Assembly: GCF_052030685.1 (NCBI RefSeq)
Contig: NZ_JBQAJM010000006.1
Coordinates: 35,437 to 99,436, forward strand
Direction: 5' to 3'
Length of the DNA stretch: 64,000 bases
From: Caedibacter sp052030685
GTDB lineage: Bacteria; Pseudomonadota; Gammaproteobacteria; Francisellales; Francisellaceae
Shown here: piece by piece, positions 44,896 to 54,199 of the stretch
Layout of the letters: every line of letters starts with the position of its first letter
How positions within the stretch are numbered: the stretch's first letter is position 1
The notes under the pieces: model-generated
Databases searched by the model: none
What the model saw: only the letters and a program-made list of their open reading frames with translations
What the model was told of the DNA's origin: nothing
Program-made: the position numbers and the translations under genes

Positions 44896-45954
44896 TTATT
44901 TAAGCGGGATGTGCGATGCAATTGCCGCTAAAATTGGCTTTGCCTTATCCACTGGAATCAACACTTGTTTGGTATCAAACAATGAAACTCTTAACTGGTG
45001 TTGCTCTTCTCTGAAGAAATTACGCCAATTACTCATATCACTAAAGATCGAGCCGTTTTGTGTATATGGGTACAGATACAACAAATAGCTTTGATCTTTG
45101 TTATCTTCAAACAGAATAGTCTGTTCTTTAGCATCATAGGCAACGTACTTATAGCCTGCTGCTTTTAACGCGCTTTCCAAGGTCTTTCTTGCTGATTTCT
45201 CATCACCAACAAATACAATAGAGGCAACCTTATCCTTAGTATAAAGCTGGAACTTCAAACCACTCTCACTATTGATAAAGCCAAATTGGGCTTTAACCAA
45301 AGTTTCCTCAGTGACTTTTTGACCTTCTATTGATTTTTGAATTTGCTCAACGATGCTAGTTGCTTCTTTGGTAACTGCTGGCTTTTCATCCATTGTGAAT
45401 AAAGATAACTCAGCGCGTCTAAATTCATTTTTAACGTGCGCAATAAATACATAATAAGACTCACCAGAAGCTTTGTCTTTGATCACAAAGCGGCTATTCT
45501 CTTTATCTGTTTTTTCAATTGCCACATTAGACAGCTTATCTTTTAGTGCAGACTCTACAATCATCCATGTCACCGCATGTGGTTCGTAAATGACTAATTT
45601 AGCTTGATTGTCTTTATCATAATTTAATTTCGCTGTCACAACATAAAGCTGCTTTTGCTCAACTGCACTCACATCATAATTCGATGTGAAATTAGGTGGT
45701 AACATCGCATTTTGTGCCTGAGACAGTTGATTCTTTGTAAAGCTCGTTTGCCCTTCTGGAATCACCAATGCTGGATGGATATTAGGATCTGTTGAGACGG
45801 ACTTTGGTACTTCCAATGGTTTGTTTTGTTCAACGGGTTGACGCGCGTAATCAAAATCACGATTACGGAAAAAATGACTGGTTGACGAGCACCCCGCCAA
45901 CGTGCTGATACTTAAAATTGCAAGTGTACATGCAGTGATTTTATTAAATTTCAT
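44896..45954 (-). CDS. bamC: Outer-membrane assembly lipoprotein BamC
   Basis: A subunit of the BAM machine that folds outer-membrane barrels. The 352-residue lipoprotein has lipobox LAGC, then a long unstructured N-terminal stretch with DYARQPVEQNKPLEVPKSV, which in BamC binds BamD, and two helix-grip domains (about 115-205 and 215-350). The neighbour purC supports the call. E. coli BamC has 344 residues. Confidence 0.87.
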   Translation of the reverse strand: MKFNKITACTLAILSISTLAGCSSTSHFFRNRDFDYARQPVEQNKPLEVPKSVSTDPNIHPALVIPEGQTSFTKNQLSQAQNAMLPPNFTSNYDVSAVEQKQLYVVTAKLNYDKDNQAKLVIYEPHAVTWMIVESALKDKLSNVAIEKTDKENSRFVIKDKASGESYYVFIAHVKNEFRRAELSLFTMDEKPAVTKEATSIVEQIQKSIEGQKVTEETLVKAQFGFINSESGLKFQLYTKDKVASIVFVGDEKSARKTLESALKAAGYKYVAYDAKEQTILFEDNKDQSYLLYLYPYTQNGSIFSDMSNWRNFFREEQHQLRVSLFDTKQVLIPVDKAKPILAAIASHIPLK

Positions 45955-46136
45955 GACTACTTTACTTGGAAAAAGGTAACGTCATTATACACAAGCAAAG
46001 CCTAAATACGCATAGGATTTTAGCGCAAAAGTTCTAGTTATTTAAAAAACTAATATCCCTATTAGGAATACTAATTTCCACTGGTGATCAAAAAACGGTA
46101 AATTTCTTCCTGCAACACAAACACAAGGAGAAAAAA

Positions 46137-47255
46137 ATGAAAAAACTAAGCCTACTAATCGCAAGCTCTTTATTCATATCAACAAGCGCTTTTGCTGCAA
46201 CAAATGTAACATCTGATGATGTTGCCAATGCCGTAACACATGTCAACGATGTCAGCTTTTCAGACCAAGAAGGCACTGAAAACATTCAACAGCTTAAGAA
46301 ATTAGTACAAAATGCCAAAGCAAAAAACTATATTGCCTCTGTTGTCAACACAGCCAATTTAGTTTCAATCGTTGTACCACAATATCAAGCATTCACAAAA
46401 TCAACAGACTTGAATGAAGCATACACCAGTTTTTTCGTTGGTTTTAATGATGCGCTTCAAGATACTATTACTGCATATCCTAAACTAGATATCATGGATC
46501 AATACTTAACAGAGGCACATAAGCAATTACAGTTAACCTGGGATCACCGTGTTACTTTCTTAAACGGTGAGTCAGGCGAGCAAGAAGCTTATGCGTTTAA
46601 TTATTTATTAAATTACCTGACGGTCAATGGTGTTAATGTCTTACAAAAAGGTAAAAGCATTGATGAAACCAAAGCTTTTTACGTAAAACTAAACAAGCAA
46701 GGTTATAGCATTCCAATGAGTGCTTTTGATATTTACTATAAAGCACGTGATATGGCAATTGACGCGGTTTACGGCATCAATAAAGACATGGTTATTTCAG
46801 TCTTACAAAATGTACAAAATAACGCCAAAGTTCAACAATTATCTGAAACAACTAACGATATTAATGTCGCTATTAATGATTTCTTGAACTTAAGCTACAG
46901 CTTTAAGTTTTTAGGTAAAACCATTGAAATTAAATTAATCCCTAAACAGCTGCAGGATATGGTGAAAAGTGCATTACAAAAATCTGGTTTTAACGATACG
47001 ACAAGTGCATTGAACTTCCTATTAGCCACAACAACAGACGGTCAAACAAATATTCCAGTAGCTGCAGATTATAACAACATCAAAAATGCACAAGATGATA
47101 ATATGTTTGCACGTTTAATGGTTACCTTGTCAATGATGCTTGCACAAAACATCAATGCTAATACGCAAGATCAACAGTTTCATATTACTGATGAGCAAGC
47201 TTATTATGTGATTACTTACCAACTTGCAGAATTAGTTAATAAAAATCTAGCATAA
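46137..47255 (+). CDS. Exported protein of unknown function (372 residues)
   Basis: A signal peptide (cut after FAA or FA, about 19-20) and a strong AAGGAG Shine-Dalgarno. The mature protein is mainly alpha-helical, acidic and rich in Asn, Gln, Lys and Ala, without Cys, repeats or membrane segments. I recognise no domain. A strong ribosome site and a 180-base leader suggest good expression. It is monocistronic, divergent from bamC. Probably a secreted or periplasmic protein; I would not guess further. Confidence 0.65.
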   Translation: MKKLSLLIASSLFISTSAFAATNVTSDDVANAVTHVNDVSFSDQEGTENIQQLKKLVQNAKAKNYIASVVNTANLVSIVVPQYQAFTKSTDLNEAYTSFFVGFNDALQDTITAYPKLDIMDQYLTEAHKQLQLTWDHRVTFLNGESGEQEAYAFNYLLNYLTVNGVNVLQKGKSIDETKAFYVKLNKQGYSIPMSAFDIYYKARDMAIDAVYGINKDMVISVLQNVQNNAKVQQLSETTNDINVAINDFLNLSYSFKFLGKTIEIKLIPKQLQDMVKSALQKSGFNDTTSALNFLLATTTDGQTNIPVAADYNNIKNAQDDNMFARLMVTLSMMLAQNINANTQDQQFHITDEQAYYVITYQLAELVNKNLA

Positions 47256-47319
47256 GTAAAAACATTCACTGAAAACTCAAAACATCCTTCGACATTTGAT
47301 CTGTTTTTCAGTATAAATA

Positions 47320-47339
47320 AGCGCATAAAAAAATGCGCT
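47320..47339. repeat. Hairpin upstream of MFS gene
   Basis: AGCGCAT and ATGCGCT face each other across a run of A, 12 bases before the ATG at 47352. There is no U-tract. It may be a weak end for the upstream gene or a structured leader. Confidence 0.4.
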
Positions 47340-47351
47340 AGTGATAAGCTT

Positions 47352-48596
47352 ATGATCAAAAAACAACGCAATATACTAGCCGCTTGGATTTGTTTTCTTG
47401 GCGGCTTTTTTGTGCTTTACCAATTCCTACTGCAAGGCTCAACCAGTTTAATGGTGCCAACATTAATGCGTGATTTATGCATTAACCTCACTGAAATCGG
47501 CTTTTTATCTTCTGCGTTTTTCTATCCTTATATTCTTTTGCAAATTCCATCTGGCTTTATCATTGATAAATTCGGCCCTAAGAAAACCTTATTTATTGGT
47601 GCGCTTATCTTAGGTTTGAGCACATTAGGATTCGCTTTTTCTGAAGGCTTTGCCACTGCTAATATCTCTCGAATCATTATGGGTATTGCAAGTGCGCCAG
47701 GCGTTGCATGCGCTATGTATCTTGCTGCACGTTGGTTTCCCAAGAAATTCACTATTGTCGCAGGCTTGATTGAAATGATGGGGATGCTTGGAGGTGCTGC
47801 AGGTGATTATTTTCTTGAGCATGCGATAAATGGTTATGGCTGGCGCACCGCGATGATTATTTGCGCTATTATCGGCTTGGTTCTTGCTGCTTTGATTTTG
47901 ATTTTCGTCAAGGGAAATGCCCATGAATGCTGTGAAGTTGACAAACAAAGCAACTGCCAAACACATACCTTAAAGCACTTCATGGCACTATTAAAGAATG
48001 CTGATGTATGGCGCTATAGCCTATTTGGCGGTTTGATTTTCACCATTATCAGCGCCTTTGCATCTCTTTGGAGTATTGGCTTTATCCAAGTGCTTTATCC
48101 TGAGCAAAGCAGTCAGGCATCGCATGCTACAGCACTTATTTTTATTGGTGCCGCCTTAGGTGCTGCATCTAGTGGCTGGCTTGCTAACAAAATTCGCTGT
48201 ATCCATGTTATGCAGTTATTTAGCCTTATTGCCCTGAGTAGCTTTATCGTCCTTTTATATATTGCCATTCCCTTTTATCTTGGCAATATTTTGCTTTTCC
48301 TAATGGGCTTTGGTTCAGGTGCCTATATTCTGCCATTTGGCTCAATAGAGAAATTATCGCACCCTGATGCTCAAGGCATGGCAATGGGCTTTACCAATAT
48401 GATTATTATTGGTCTAGGTGGTCCCATACTGCAACCTTTCATCGGTTGGATTTTAAGTTGGTATCAATCAGCTTATCAATGTAGCGCTAACACCTTAGGT
48501 GGGTTTCAAACCGCCTTACTACCTATCTTAATCGGGTTAATTATTGCCGTTGTCCTAAGCTTTATTCCGGCAAAGTCGACAAACGTTTGCAATTAG
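47352..48596 (+). CDS. MFS transporter, Pht/Fpt-like
   Basis: A 414-residue 12-helix carrier. Motif A appears as GFIIDKFGPKK after helix 2, and helix 4 has RIIMGIASAPGVACAMYLAARWFP. The PSGFIIDKFGPKK and ARWFPKK stretches fit the Pht/Fpt group of phagosomal amino-acid or nucleoside carriers. Substrate unknown. Its 3' end overlaps the convergent MFS gene by 35 bases, so both reading frames share DNA at their C-termini. Confidence 0.8.
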   Translation: MIKKQRNILAAWICFLGGFFVLYQFLLQGSTSLMVPTLMRDLCINLTEIGFLSSAFFYPYILLQIPSGFIIDKFGPKKTLFIGALILGLSTLGFAFSEGFATANISRIIMGIASAPGVACAMYLAARWFPKKFTIVAGLIEMMGMLGGAAGDYFLEHAINGYGWRTAMIICAIIGLVLAALILIFVKGNAHECCEVDKQSNCQTHTLKHFMALLKNADVWRYSLFGGLIFTIISAFASLWSIGFIQVLYPEQSSQASHATALIFIGAALGAASSGWLANKIRCIHVMQLFSLIALSSFIVLLYIAIPFYLGNILLFLMGFGSGAYILPFGSIEKLSHPDAQGMAMGFTNMIIIGLGGPILQPFIGWILSWYQSAYQCSANTLGGFQTALLPILIGLIIAVVLSFIPAKSTNVCN

Positions 48597-49851
48597 TTTC
48601 TTTGACAGTCAACAAACCAATGACAAAAGCAATGGCAAAAAACAAAGTACAACCAATAGTAAGTGCAACTTGATAGCCATGAACACTAATACTCTCGCCA
48701 TTTTTAGAAAATTGATTGAGCACAATACCTGTGACATTTTGCGCAGCCCAAGCCCCTAATAGCACAAACATATTATTAAATCCCACAGCAGTTGCCGTTA
48801 ATGAGGTAGGTACATTTTCAATCATAATGGCAAAAGATAAGGTTTGTGCACCCGCTGCCACACCAAGCAAAAACATTAAGATTGAAAATATCACATAGCT
48901 ATCAACAGCCAACCAATTAAGTAACAAGCTAATAACCACACCAAATACAGCACATGCTAAAAGCACTTGCTTGCGTCTGCCGAGCTTATCTGATAATAGT
49001 CCGATCAATGGACTGCCCAAACCCAGACCAAGCCACACAAATGATACGGCACTTGCAGATATTGTTTGACTAAAAAAATGCTGCAGATAACCAACACCGC
49101 TCATTGAACCAATCACTTCAACTGCTGGATAAACAAAAAAAGCAAAGATTGCAATTAACCACACCTGCTTTATTTTGATCAACATCACAAGTTTTTGTTT
49201 AACTGTTAATGCACTCTTGCTACTTACTTCCGTCTTATCCTCTTGATGTTTAGACTTATCTCTAACAAATAAAAAGAAAAACAACGCCAAAATACATCCA
49301 GCAACAAATACGCCATGAAAGATTAGTCGCCAGTCATTATCCGTGATAACAAGCATGAGCACAAAAGGGGCTCCCGCTAAAATCGGTCCAATCATTCCAA
49401 GTATTTGCGTCATACCACCCATTACGCCAAGATGCTGATGCGGAAACCAATCAAGAATAATTTTAAACATCATTGCAAAAGCAAAAGCAGATCCCAAACC
49501 AATGGCAAAACGCCCAACCCAAGCAATAATTGCCGTTGTCGCAAAGCTAAATAATAAAGCGCCAAGTGCGGTAACAATAATCGCAAAAGTACCAACCTTG
49601 CGCACGCCAAAATGATCAATCAGTATCCCCACTGGCAATTGCATCAAGGAATATGCCAAAAAATATGCCGATGAAATACTACTGACCGTTAATGCATCTA
49701 GATGCAGATCATGGGCGAAGATCGCATTCATTGAGCCAAATGAAGCGCGACAGAAAAACTCATACAAAAAGAAAATGCCCGCTAATGAGAAAAAAAGCCA
49801 GCCTTTGAGAAGTTTACGTGAAAAAAGATTGGATTGTGCTAATGATGGCAT
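48562..49851 (-). CDS. MFS transporter, Pht/Fpt-like
   Basis: A 429-residue 12-helix carrier with motif A GILIDHFGVRK and helix 1 sequence FFLYEFFCRASFG, close in pattern to FYGFEYFVRSS of the carrier at 22891-24165. A central cytoplasmic loop (KSKHQEDKTEVSSKSA) splits the two halves. Facing, not tandem, orientation to the previous carrier suggests they were not produced by a simple tandem duplication. Substrate unknown. Confidence 0.8.
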   Translation of the reverse strand: MPSLAQSNLFSRKLLKGWLFFSLAGIFFLYEFFCRASFGSMNAIFAHDLHLDALTVSSISSAYFLAYSLMQLPVGILIDHFGVRKVGTFAIIVTALGALLFSFATTAIIAWVGRFAIGLGSAFAFAMMFKIILDWFPHQHLGVMGGMTQILGMIGPILAGAPFVLMLVITDNDWRLIFHGVFVAGCILALFFFLFVRDKSKHQEDKTEVSSKSALTVKQKLVMLIKIKQVWLIAIFAFFVYPAVEVIGSMSGVGYLQHFFSQTISASAVSFVWLGLGLGSPLIGLLSDKLGRRKQVLLACAVFGVVISLLLNWLAVDSYVIFSILMFLLGVAAGAQTLSFAIMIENVPTSLTATAVGFNNMFVLLGAWAAQNVTGIVLNQFSKNGESISVHGYQVALTIGCTLFFAIAFVIGLLTVKETNCKRLSTLPE

Positions 49852-50012
49852 GTGATGATTTTTTAGATTTAAAGTGTCTTTAAATTACCACAGCTAACGA
49901 GATAAAAAAATATAATTAATGGATTTAAATCTCAATCAAACGATCACCTAATAATCGCTGTAAGTTACATCCTAAGGCAAGTCAAACAGGAAATATCACG
50001 CATGAGGGAATT

Positions 50013-50043
50013 TGGCTTCGACTAACGCTCAGCCAACGTTAGT
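50013..50043. repeat. Half copy of the CTTCGACT repeat with a hairpin
   Basis: GGCTTCGACTAACGCTCAGCC is almost the left half of the repeat at 34055-34092. ACTAACG (50021-50027) and CGTTAGT (50037-50043) form a 7-base stem just beyond the rpoA2 stop. No U-tract follows on the minus strand. Confidence 0.5.
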
Positions 50044-50048
50044 TAGTT

Positions 50049-51002
50049 TTAGATCAACTCTTTTGGCCAATCATCAACGATCGTACCCAATGAGTAACCA
50101 TAAGAAGATAATTTTTCTTTAATCTCATTTAATGATTTACGACCAAAGTTTGGTGTTTTCATTAGCTCAGACTCAGTACGCTGCACCAATTCACCGATGT
50201 AACGAATATTCTCTGATTTTAAGCAATTTGCTGAACGCACCGTCAAATCTAGCTCCTCAACTGTTTTCAATAAGAACGGATCAATCTGTGGCTCTTCTTC
50301 AACATATAAGCGCTCTGCCAATTCGTCTTCATCAACGATATTCGACATTTGTGTTTTAATTTTTTGTGCTGCCAAACTCAACGCTTCAGACGGTGTTAAG
50401 CTACCATCTGTTTTAATCTCAAGAATCAACTTATCTAAGTCTGTCTTTTGCGCAACACGCGCGTTTTCAACATTATAGCTGCAACTTACAATAGGTGAAT
50501 AAGACGCATCCAACACAAACCAGCCATCAGCAAAAGCTTCTTCTGCAGCAACATAGCCAACACCAAGTTCAATCTGTCCATCGATTGATAGTTTTTCTTT
50601 GCCTTCATATTGGCAAATATAAACATCAGGATTTAAAATCTCCACTCCTTCAGAGACTGTTAAATCTGCTGCGTAAATATCTTTCGCCTTACCTGAGAGT
50701 TTAATCGCAATCTCTGCTGATTTATGTTCAGGTGAAAGCTTAAACTCAATAGCTTGCAAGTTAAGTAAGATCTCTTCGATTGTTTCAACCGTTGGCAACT
50801 GAACAGAAAGATCATCACCATCATTGAACTTAACACGTGTTAACGCAGTCCCTGCCAATGCATTAGCTAAAATCTGCTTTAATGAGAATCCAAGCGTGTA
50901 GCCAAAGCCACGCTCTAAAGGTTCCAAAATAATCTTTGCTTCTTTGTCATTTTTCTCAAGATTATTCACTGTTGTCGGATGTAGCAAATGCTCTAGTGCC
51001 AT
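50049..51002 (-). CDS. rpoA2: Divergent RNA polymerase alpha subunit, RpoA2-like
   Basis: A 317-residue alpha subunit, co-linear with E. coli RpoA: NTD with EPLERGFGYTLG (27-38), AADLT and DASYSPIVSCSYNVENARV, DLDKLILEIKTDG, then a linker and a CTD with LTVRSANCLKSENIRYIG (253-270) and TPNFGRKSLNEIK. The CTD DNA-contact residues (R256, N259, G287, K289, matching E. coli R265, N268, G296, K298) are kept. In the NTD, E. coli L-R-R-I-L (R45, needed for beta contact) reads L-K-Q-I-L (Q43). The gene is not in a ribosomal operon: no rpsD upstream and no rplQ downstream. Francisella is known to carry two alpha subunits; I infer this is the second. AAGGG lies upstream. Confidence 0.85.
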   Translation of the reverse strand: MALEHLLHPTTVNNLEKNDKEAKIILEPLERGFGYTLGFSLKQILANALAGTALTRVKFNDGDDLSVQLPTVETIEEILLNLQAIEFKLSPEHKSAEIAIKLSGKAKDIYAADLTVSEGVEILNPDVYICQYEGKEKLSIDGQIELGVGYVAAEEAFADGWFVLDASYSPIVSCSYNVENARVAQKTDLDKLILEIKTDGSLTPSEALSLAAQKIKTQMSNIVDEDELAERLYVEEEPQIDPFLLKTVEELDLTVRSANCLKSENIRYIGELVQRTESELMKTPNFGRKSLNEIKEKLSSYGYSLGTIVDDWPKELI

Positions 51003-51258
51003 CGTTTTATATACCCTTTTGTTTATATATTACATCTCAATGCTTTTTAATCGCCTGACTATTCAAGCATTAACTCGCACGATTTGATAAATACGGATGT
51101 CGAAATTTCGCAGCATTCTATCAAATTTTTTCTAAAAAACCTAAAAGAAATTGACATTTGATTAGATTCATCCTTAAAGCAACGCAAGAAAGACTATAAA
51201 ATGGTTTATGTTGAGTATATAATTCAGTGCAGTCACAATAAATCTAGCATCAATTATA

Positions 51259-51888
51259 ATGAATAGCTTTCAGCAACAACTTAAGCACTTACGTGAACAT
51301 CAACAACTAACCGTCGACGGTGTCGCCAGCAAAATGAGCTTCACGGCACAAACCATTCAAATGCTAGAGGATACAGACGATTTATTTTCGCTTGAATTAC
51401 CCACTCAATCACTTAAAAACTATTATCGCAAATATGGCGAATGCCTTGGGATGCCTGAGCGCAAGATTGTGAGTATGTTAAATAGAATTGATTATTTGGA
51501 TTATAAGCGCTCACGCAAAGGCAAAATAAAGCCATTTGATTACCTTAATCGCTTGGTTATTCTTATTTTAATTGCTCTATTAGGGCACACGGTTTATGCG
51601 CTATATCAACAACAAAAAGCTAATGCACTAAAACAAAGTATTGTTACCTTGAGTGCACCTATTGTTTCTAGCTCAGCCGAACAAGAAAGTCCAATAACTT
51701 CACCTCCAGCTAATAACCAAACAAGTGATACTGTAGCAACACCAAACACAACAATACCTAATACAAGTAATGCGACAACAATTAATCCTACAAGCGAATC
51801 AGCAGCAATAAATACTGCAGCACCTACAACACTTCAACCAAGTGATGCAACACAACAACAATTAACTGAGCAACAAAATGCACAGTAA
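51259..51888 (+). CDS. RodZ-like HTH membrane protein, short form
   Basis: A 209-residue protein with a Cro-type HTH of the RodZ kind (about 7-66, LKHLREHQQLTVDGVASKMSFTAQTIQMLE), a basic patch (KRSRKGKIK), one membrane helix (about 98-116) and a Ser/Thr/Pro/Asn-rich periplasmic tail of about 85 residues. RodZ links MreB to the cell wall; this one lacks the usual periplasmic beta domain at the end. It overlaps nagZ by 11 bases, so the two are coupled. It is divergent from rpoA2 across 256 bases. Confidence 0.7.
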   Translation: MNSFQQQLKHLREHQQLTVDGVASKMSFTAQTIQMLEDTDDLFSLELPTQSLKNYYRKYGECLGMPERKIVSMLNRIDYLDYKRSRKGKIKPFDYLNRLVILILIALLGHTVYALYQQQKANALKQSIVTLSAPIVSSSAEQESPITSPPANNQTSDTVATPNTTIPNTSNATTINPTSESAAINTAAPTTLQPSDATQQQLTEQQNAQ

Positions 51889-52852
51889 CTCAACCACTGC
51901 TCGCTTTATTATTGGCATTGAATCAACTCAACTGACGACTTGTGACATTAGCCGCCTACAAAACAAACATGTTGTTGGCGTCATTCTATTTACTCGCAAC
52001 TTCATAAATACAGATCAACTACAGAAACTAACGACAGCCATCAAATCATGTCGTAATGATCTTATTATTTGTGTCGACCAAGAAGGTGGACGTGTTCAAC
52101 GCTTTAAAAGCGACCAATTCACACCACTACCCTCACTCTATGAACTTGCACAAGCAAATGATAAAACACAACTTAAACAGCATGTTGCAACACTTGCCAA
52201 TGAGCTAAAATATCATGGCATTGACTTTAGCTTCACTCCGGTGGTTGACTTATATTCTCAAGCAAGCCGCGTGATTAATACACGCGCTTTTGCTAAAGAT
52301 GCCGATGAAGTAATACATCATGCGACTGACTACATTGACGCCATGCATCAACACAACTTACCTAGTGTTTTAAAGCACTTCCCAGGGCATGGTAGCCTCG
52401 CGGCTGACTCCCACACAGAAAGCGTTATCGATCAGCGAACGTTGAATGAGGTAGAGCAAACCGATTTGTTGCCATTCACCACACTTATTAACGCAAATAA
52501 GGCTGACAGCATTATGGTGGCTCACCTGTCTTATCCGCAAATAGATAGTGAAATTGCTTCACAATCAAGCTTTTGGCTTAACACTTATCTGCGCCAAAAG
52601 ATTGGTTTTAATGGCATTATTTTTAGTGACGATTTCGGCATGGCTGCTGCAACTCAAACTGATAAACATCAACTATATAACTGTCAAAAATTCTTTGATG
52701 CTGGAGGAGACATCGCTTTACTATGTAATGAGTTTGCTATCATCAATGAAATACTCAATGTTTTTAATAATGATAATTATCAGGATGATAAAACCTTTAA
52801 TGACCGTTGGCAGTGCTTTCAACATTTTTTTGACAACGATTTGCAACAATAG
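51878..52852 (+). CDS. nagZ: Beta-N-acetylhexosaminidase NagZ
   Basis: A cytosolic GH3 enzyme that removes GlcNAc from muropeptides in cell-wall recycling. The 324 residues show IICVDQEGGRVQR, LKHFPGHGSLAADSH (catalytic His/Asp dyad of NagZ), DSIMVAHLSYP and IIFSDDFGM with the nucleophile Asp. No signal peptide. It is encoded with a RodZ-like protein, which fits a wall theme. Strongly supported. Confidence 0.94.
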   Translation: MHSNSTTARFIIGIESTQLTTCDISRLQNKHVVGVILFTRNFINTDQLQKLTTAIKSCRNDLIICVDQEGGRVQRFKSDQFTPLPSLYELAQANDKTQLKQHVATLANELKYHGIDFSFTPVVDLYSQASRVINTRAFAKDADEVIHHATDYIDAMHQHNLPSVLKHFPGHGSLAADSHTESVIDQRTLNEVEQTDLLPFTTLINANKADSIMVAHLSYPQIDSEIASQSSFWLNTYLRQKIGFNGIIFSDDFGMAAATQTDKHQLYNCQKFFDAGGDIALLCNEFAIINEILNVFNNDNYQDDKTFNDRWQCFQHFFDNDLQQ

Positions 52853-52917
52853 CCATCTTGAAGTTCTCAAGAATTTCCCTAAAATAACATTCATTACAAA
52901 ATATTATTAAGTGATTT

Positions 52918-54069
52918 ATGGATCCTATTACACAATATATGGATGTTAACAAAGCTTATGCTGAATATATTCATGCTGCGATTGTGATTATCGCTATTTT
53001 ACTGGTTAATGTAATTATTCGTATTGTACTTGCTATTTTTGATAAGAGTCTTGCTAAAAAGTCACCTTACTTGCGCATATTTTATCAAGCAGTTAATCGC
53101 CCTGTACGTTACGTCACATGGATCATTGGGTTATGGATCATTCTAACTCAATTCATTAATTGGCAAGGTGAGCAGCCGCAAATGATCTTTGCAATCGCCA
53201 ATAAAACTGTGAAAATCTTAGTCATCTTGTGCATCGCATGGATACTGTTACGATTTGCTCGCGGCATGCGCCAACTGTTCATTGACAAAAACACGCGTAC
53301 CGATGGCGGTTATAATGACTTTAGCATGATTGAAACGGTCTATAAGGCTGCTCAAGCAATCATTATAATTTTACTCTTTTTCAGCGTGCTTGGTGCTCTT
53401 GATATCCCTATTGTCGCTTTAGCAGGTATGGCTACCGTAGTAACGGGTTTTTTCGCAATTACACAACAAGAACTTATCAAAAACCTTTTTGGCGGCACCG
53501 TACTGTATCTTGACCGACCTTTTGCTGTTGGTGATTGGATCTATACCGTTGATGGTAGTATTCAAGGAACGGTTGAAAAAATCAGCTTTAGACTCACCAT
53601 TATTCGTGGATTTGATCGACGCCCTATTTATGTACCAAACGCCACTTTCCTAACCGCTGCTGTTGTTAATGCATCACGCATGACTAATCGTCGAATTTTG
53701 CAGTATATTGGTGTGCGTTATCAAGACTTTAGTAAAGTGCATAAGATCTTAAGTGATGCTCGTGAGATGCTAAAAAAACACCCTGCAATCGATCAAAAAT
53801 GTATAACTTTGGTATGCATTGTCAATGGTAACACCAATATGGGCTCAAATACTGAAGGCGTCTTTGGTTCATATTCGATTAATTTTATGGTTTACACCTT
53901 TACCAAAACCACCAACTGGGTCAAATTTCAAGCCGCACAAGATGAAATCATGCTAAAAATTGGCGAGATCATTGAACAAAATGGTGCCCAAATTGCTTTT
54001 CCAACGACCACACTCAATATCCCTGAAGGCGCATTAGATCAAGTCACGACTGCTGGTAACAAACTATAA
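52918..54069 (+). CDS. mscS: MscS-family mechanosensitive channel
   Basis: A 383-residue inner-membrane channel that opens on osmotic downshock. There are about four N-terminal helices, then the pore helix (VALAGMATVVTGFFAITQ, about 164-181), the conserved FGGTVLYLDRPFAVGDWI (about 191-208) and the cytoplasmic cage with ISFRLTIIRGFDRRPIYVPNA. It is longer than MscS of E. coli (286), having an extra helix at the start, so it is a YnaI-like medium-size type. It ends 11 bases before a MITE-like element. Confidence 0.88.
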   Translation: MDPITQYMDVNKAYAEYIHAAIVIIAILLVNVIIRIVLAIFDKSLAKKSPYLRIFYQAVNRPVRYVTWIIGLWIILTQFINWQGEQPQMIFAIANKTVKILVILCIAWILLRFARGMRQLFIDKNTRTDGGYNDFSMIETVYKAAQAIIIILLFFSVLGALDIPIVALAGMATVVTGFFAITQQELIKNLFGGTVLYLDRPFAVGDWIYTVDGSIQGTVEKISFRLTIIRGFDRRPIYVPNATFLTAAVVNASRMTNRRILQYIGVRYQDFSKVHKILSDAREMLKKHPAIDQKCITLVCIVNGNTNMGSNTEGVFGSYSINFMVYTFTKTTNWVKFQAAQDEIMLKIGEIIEQNGAQIAFPTTTLNIPEGALDQVTTAGNKL

Positions 54070-54079
54070 GAATATTATG

Positions 54080-54199
54080 GTAATGAATCAATAATAAGTT
54101 GCGTCAGCTAGTACCTCTCCCCTTGCGGGGGAGGTCGTTCAGCTTAAGCTGCACGGGTGAGGGGAATAATTGAAGCGCAACTTATTCTTGATTCACTAC
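54080..54199. repeat. MITE-like element, family 1, best copy
   Basis: The left end GTAATGAATCAATAATAAGT runs on to TGCG at 54103 and is an inverted match of the right end (54176-54199) with two mismatches over 24 bases. The core holds CCCCTTGCGGGGGAGG, CAGCTTAAGCTG and CACGGGTGAGGGG. It lies between the convergent mscS and tmk genes, and its right tip overlaps the tmk stop codon (54196-54198). No clear target duplication. Confidence 0.8.
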
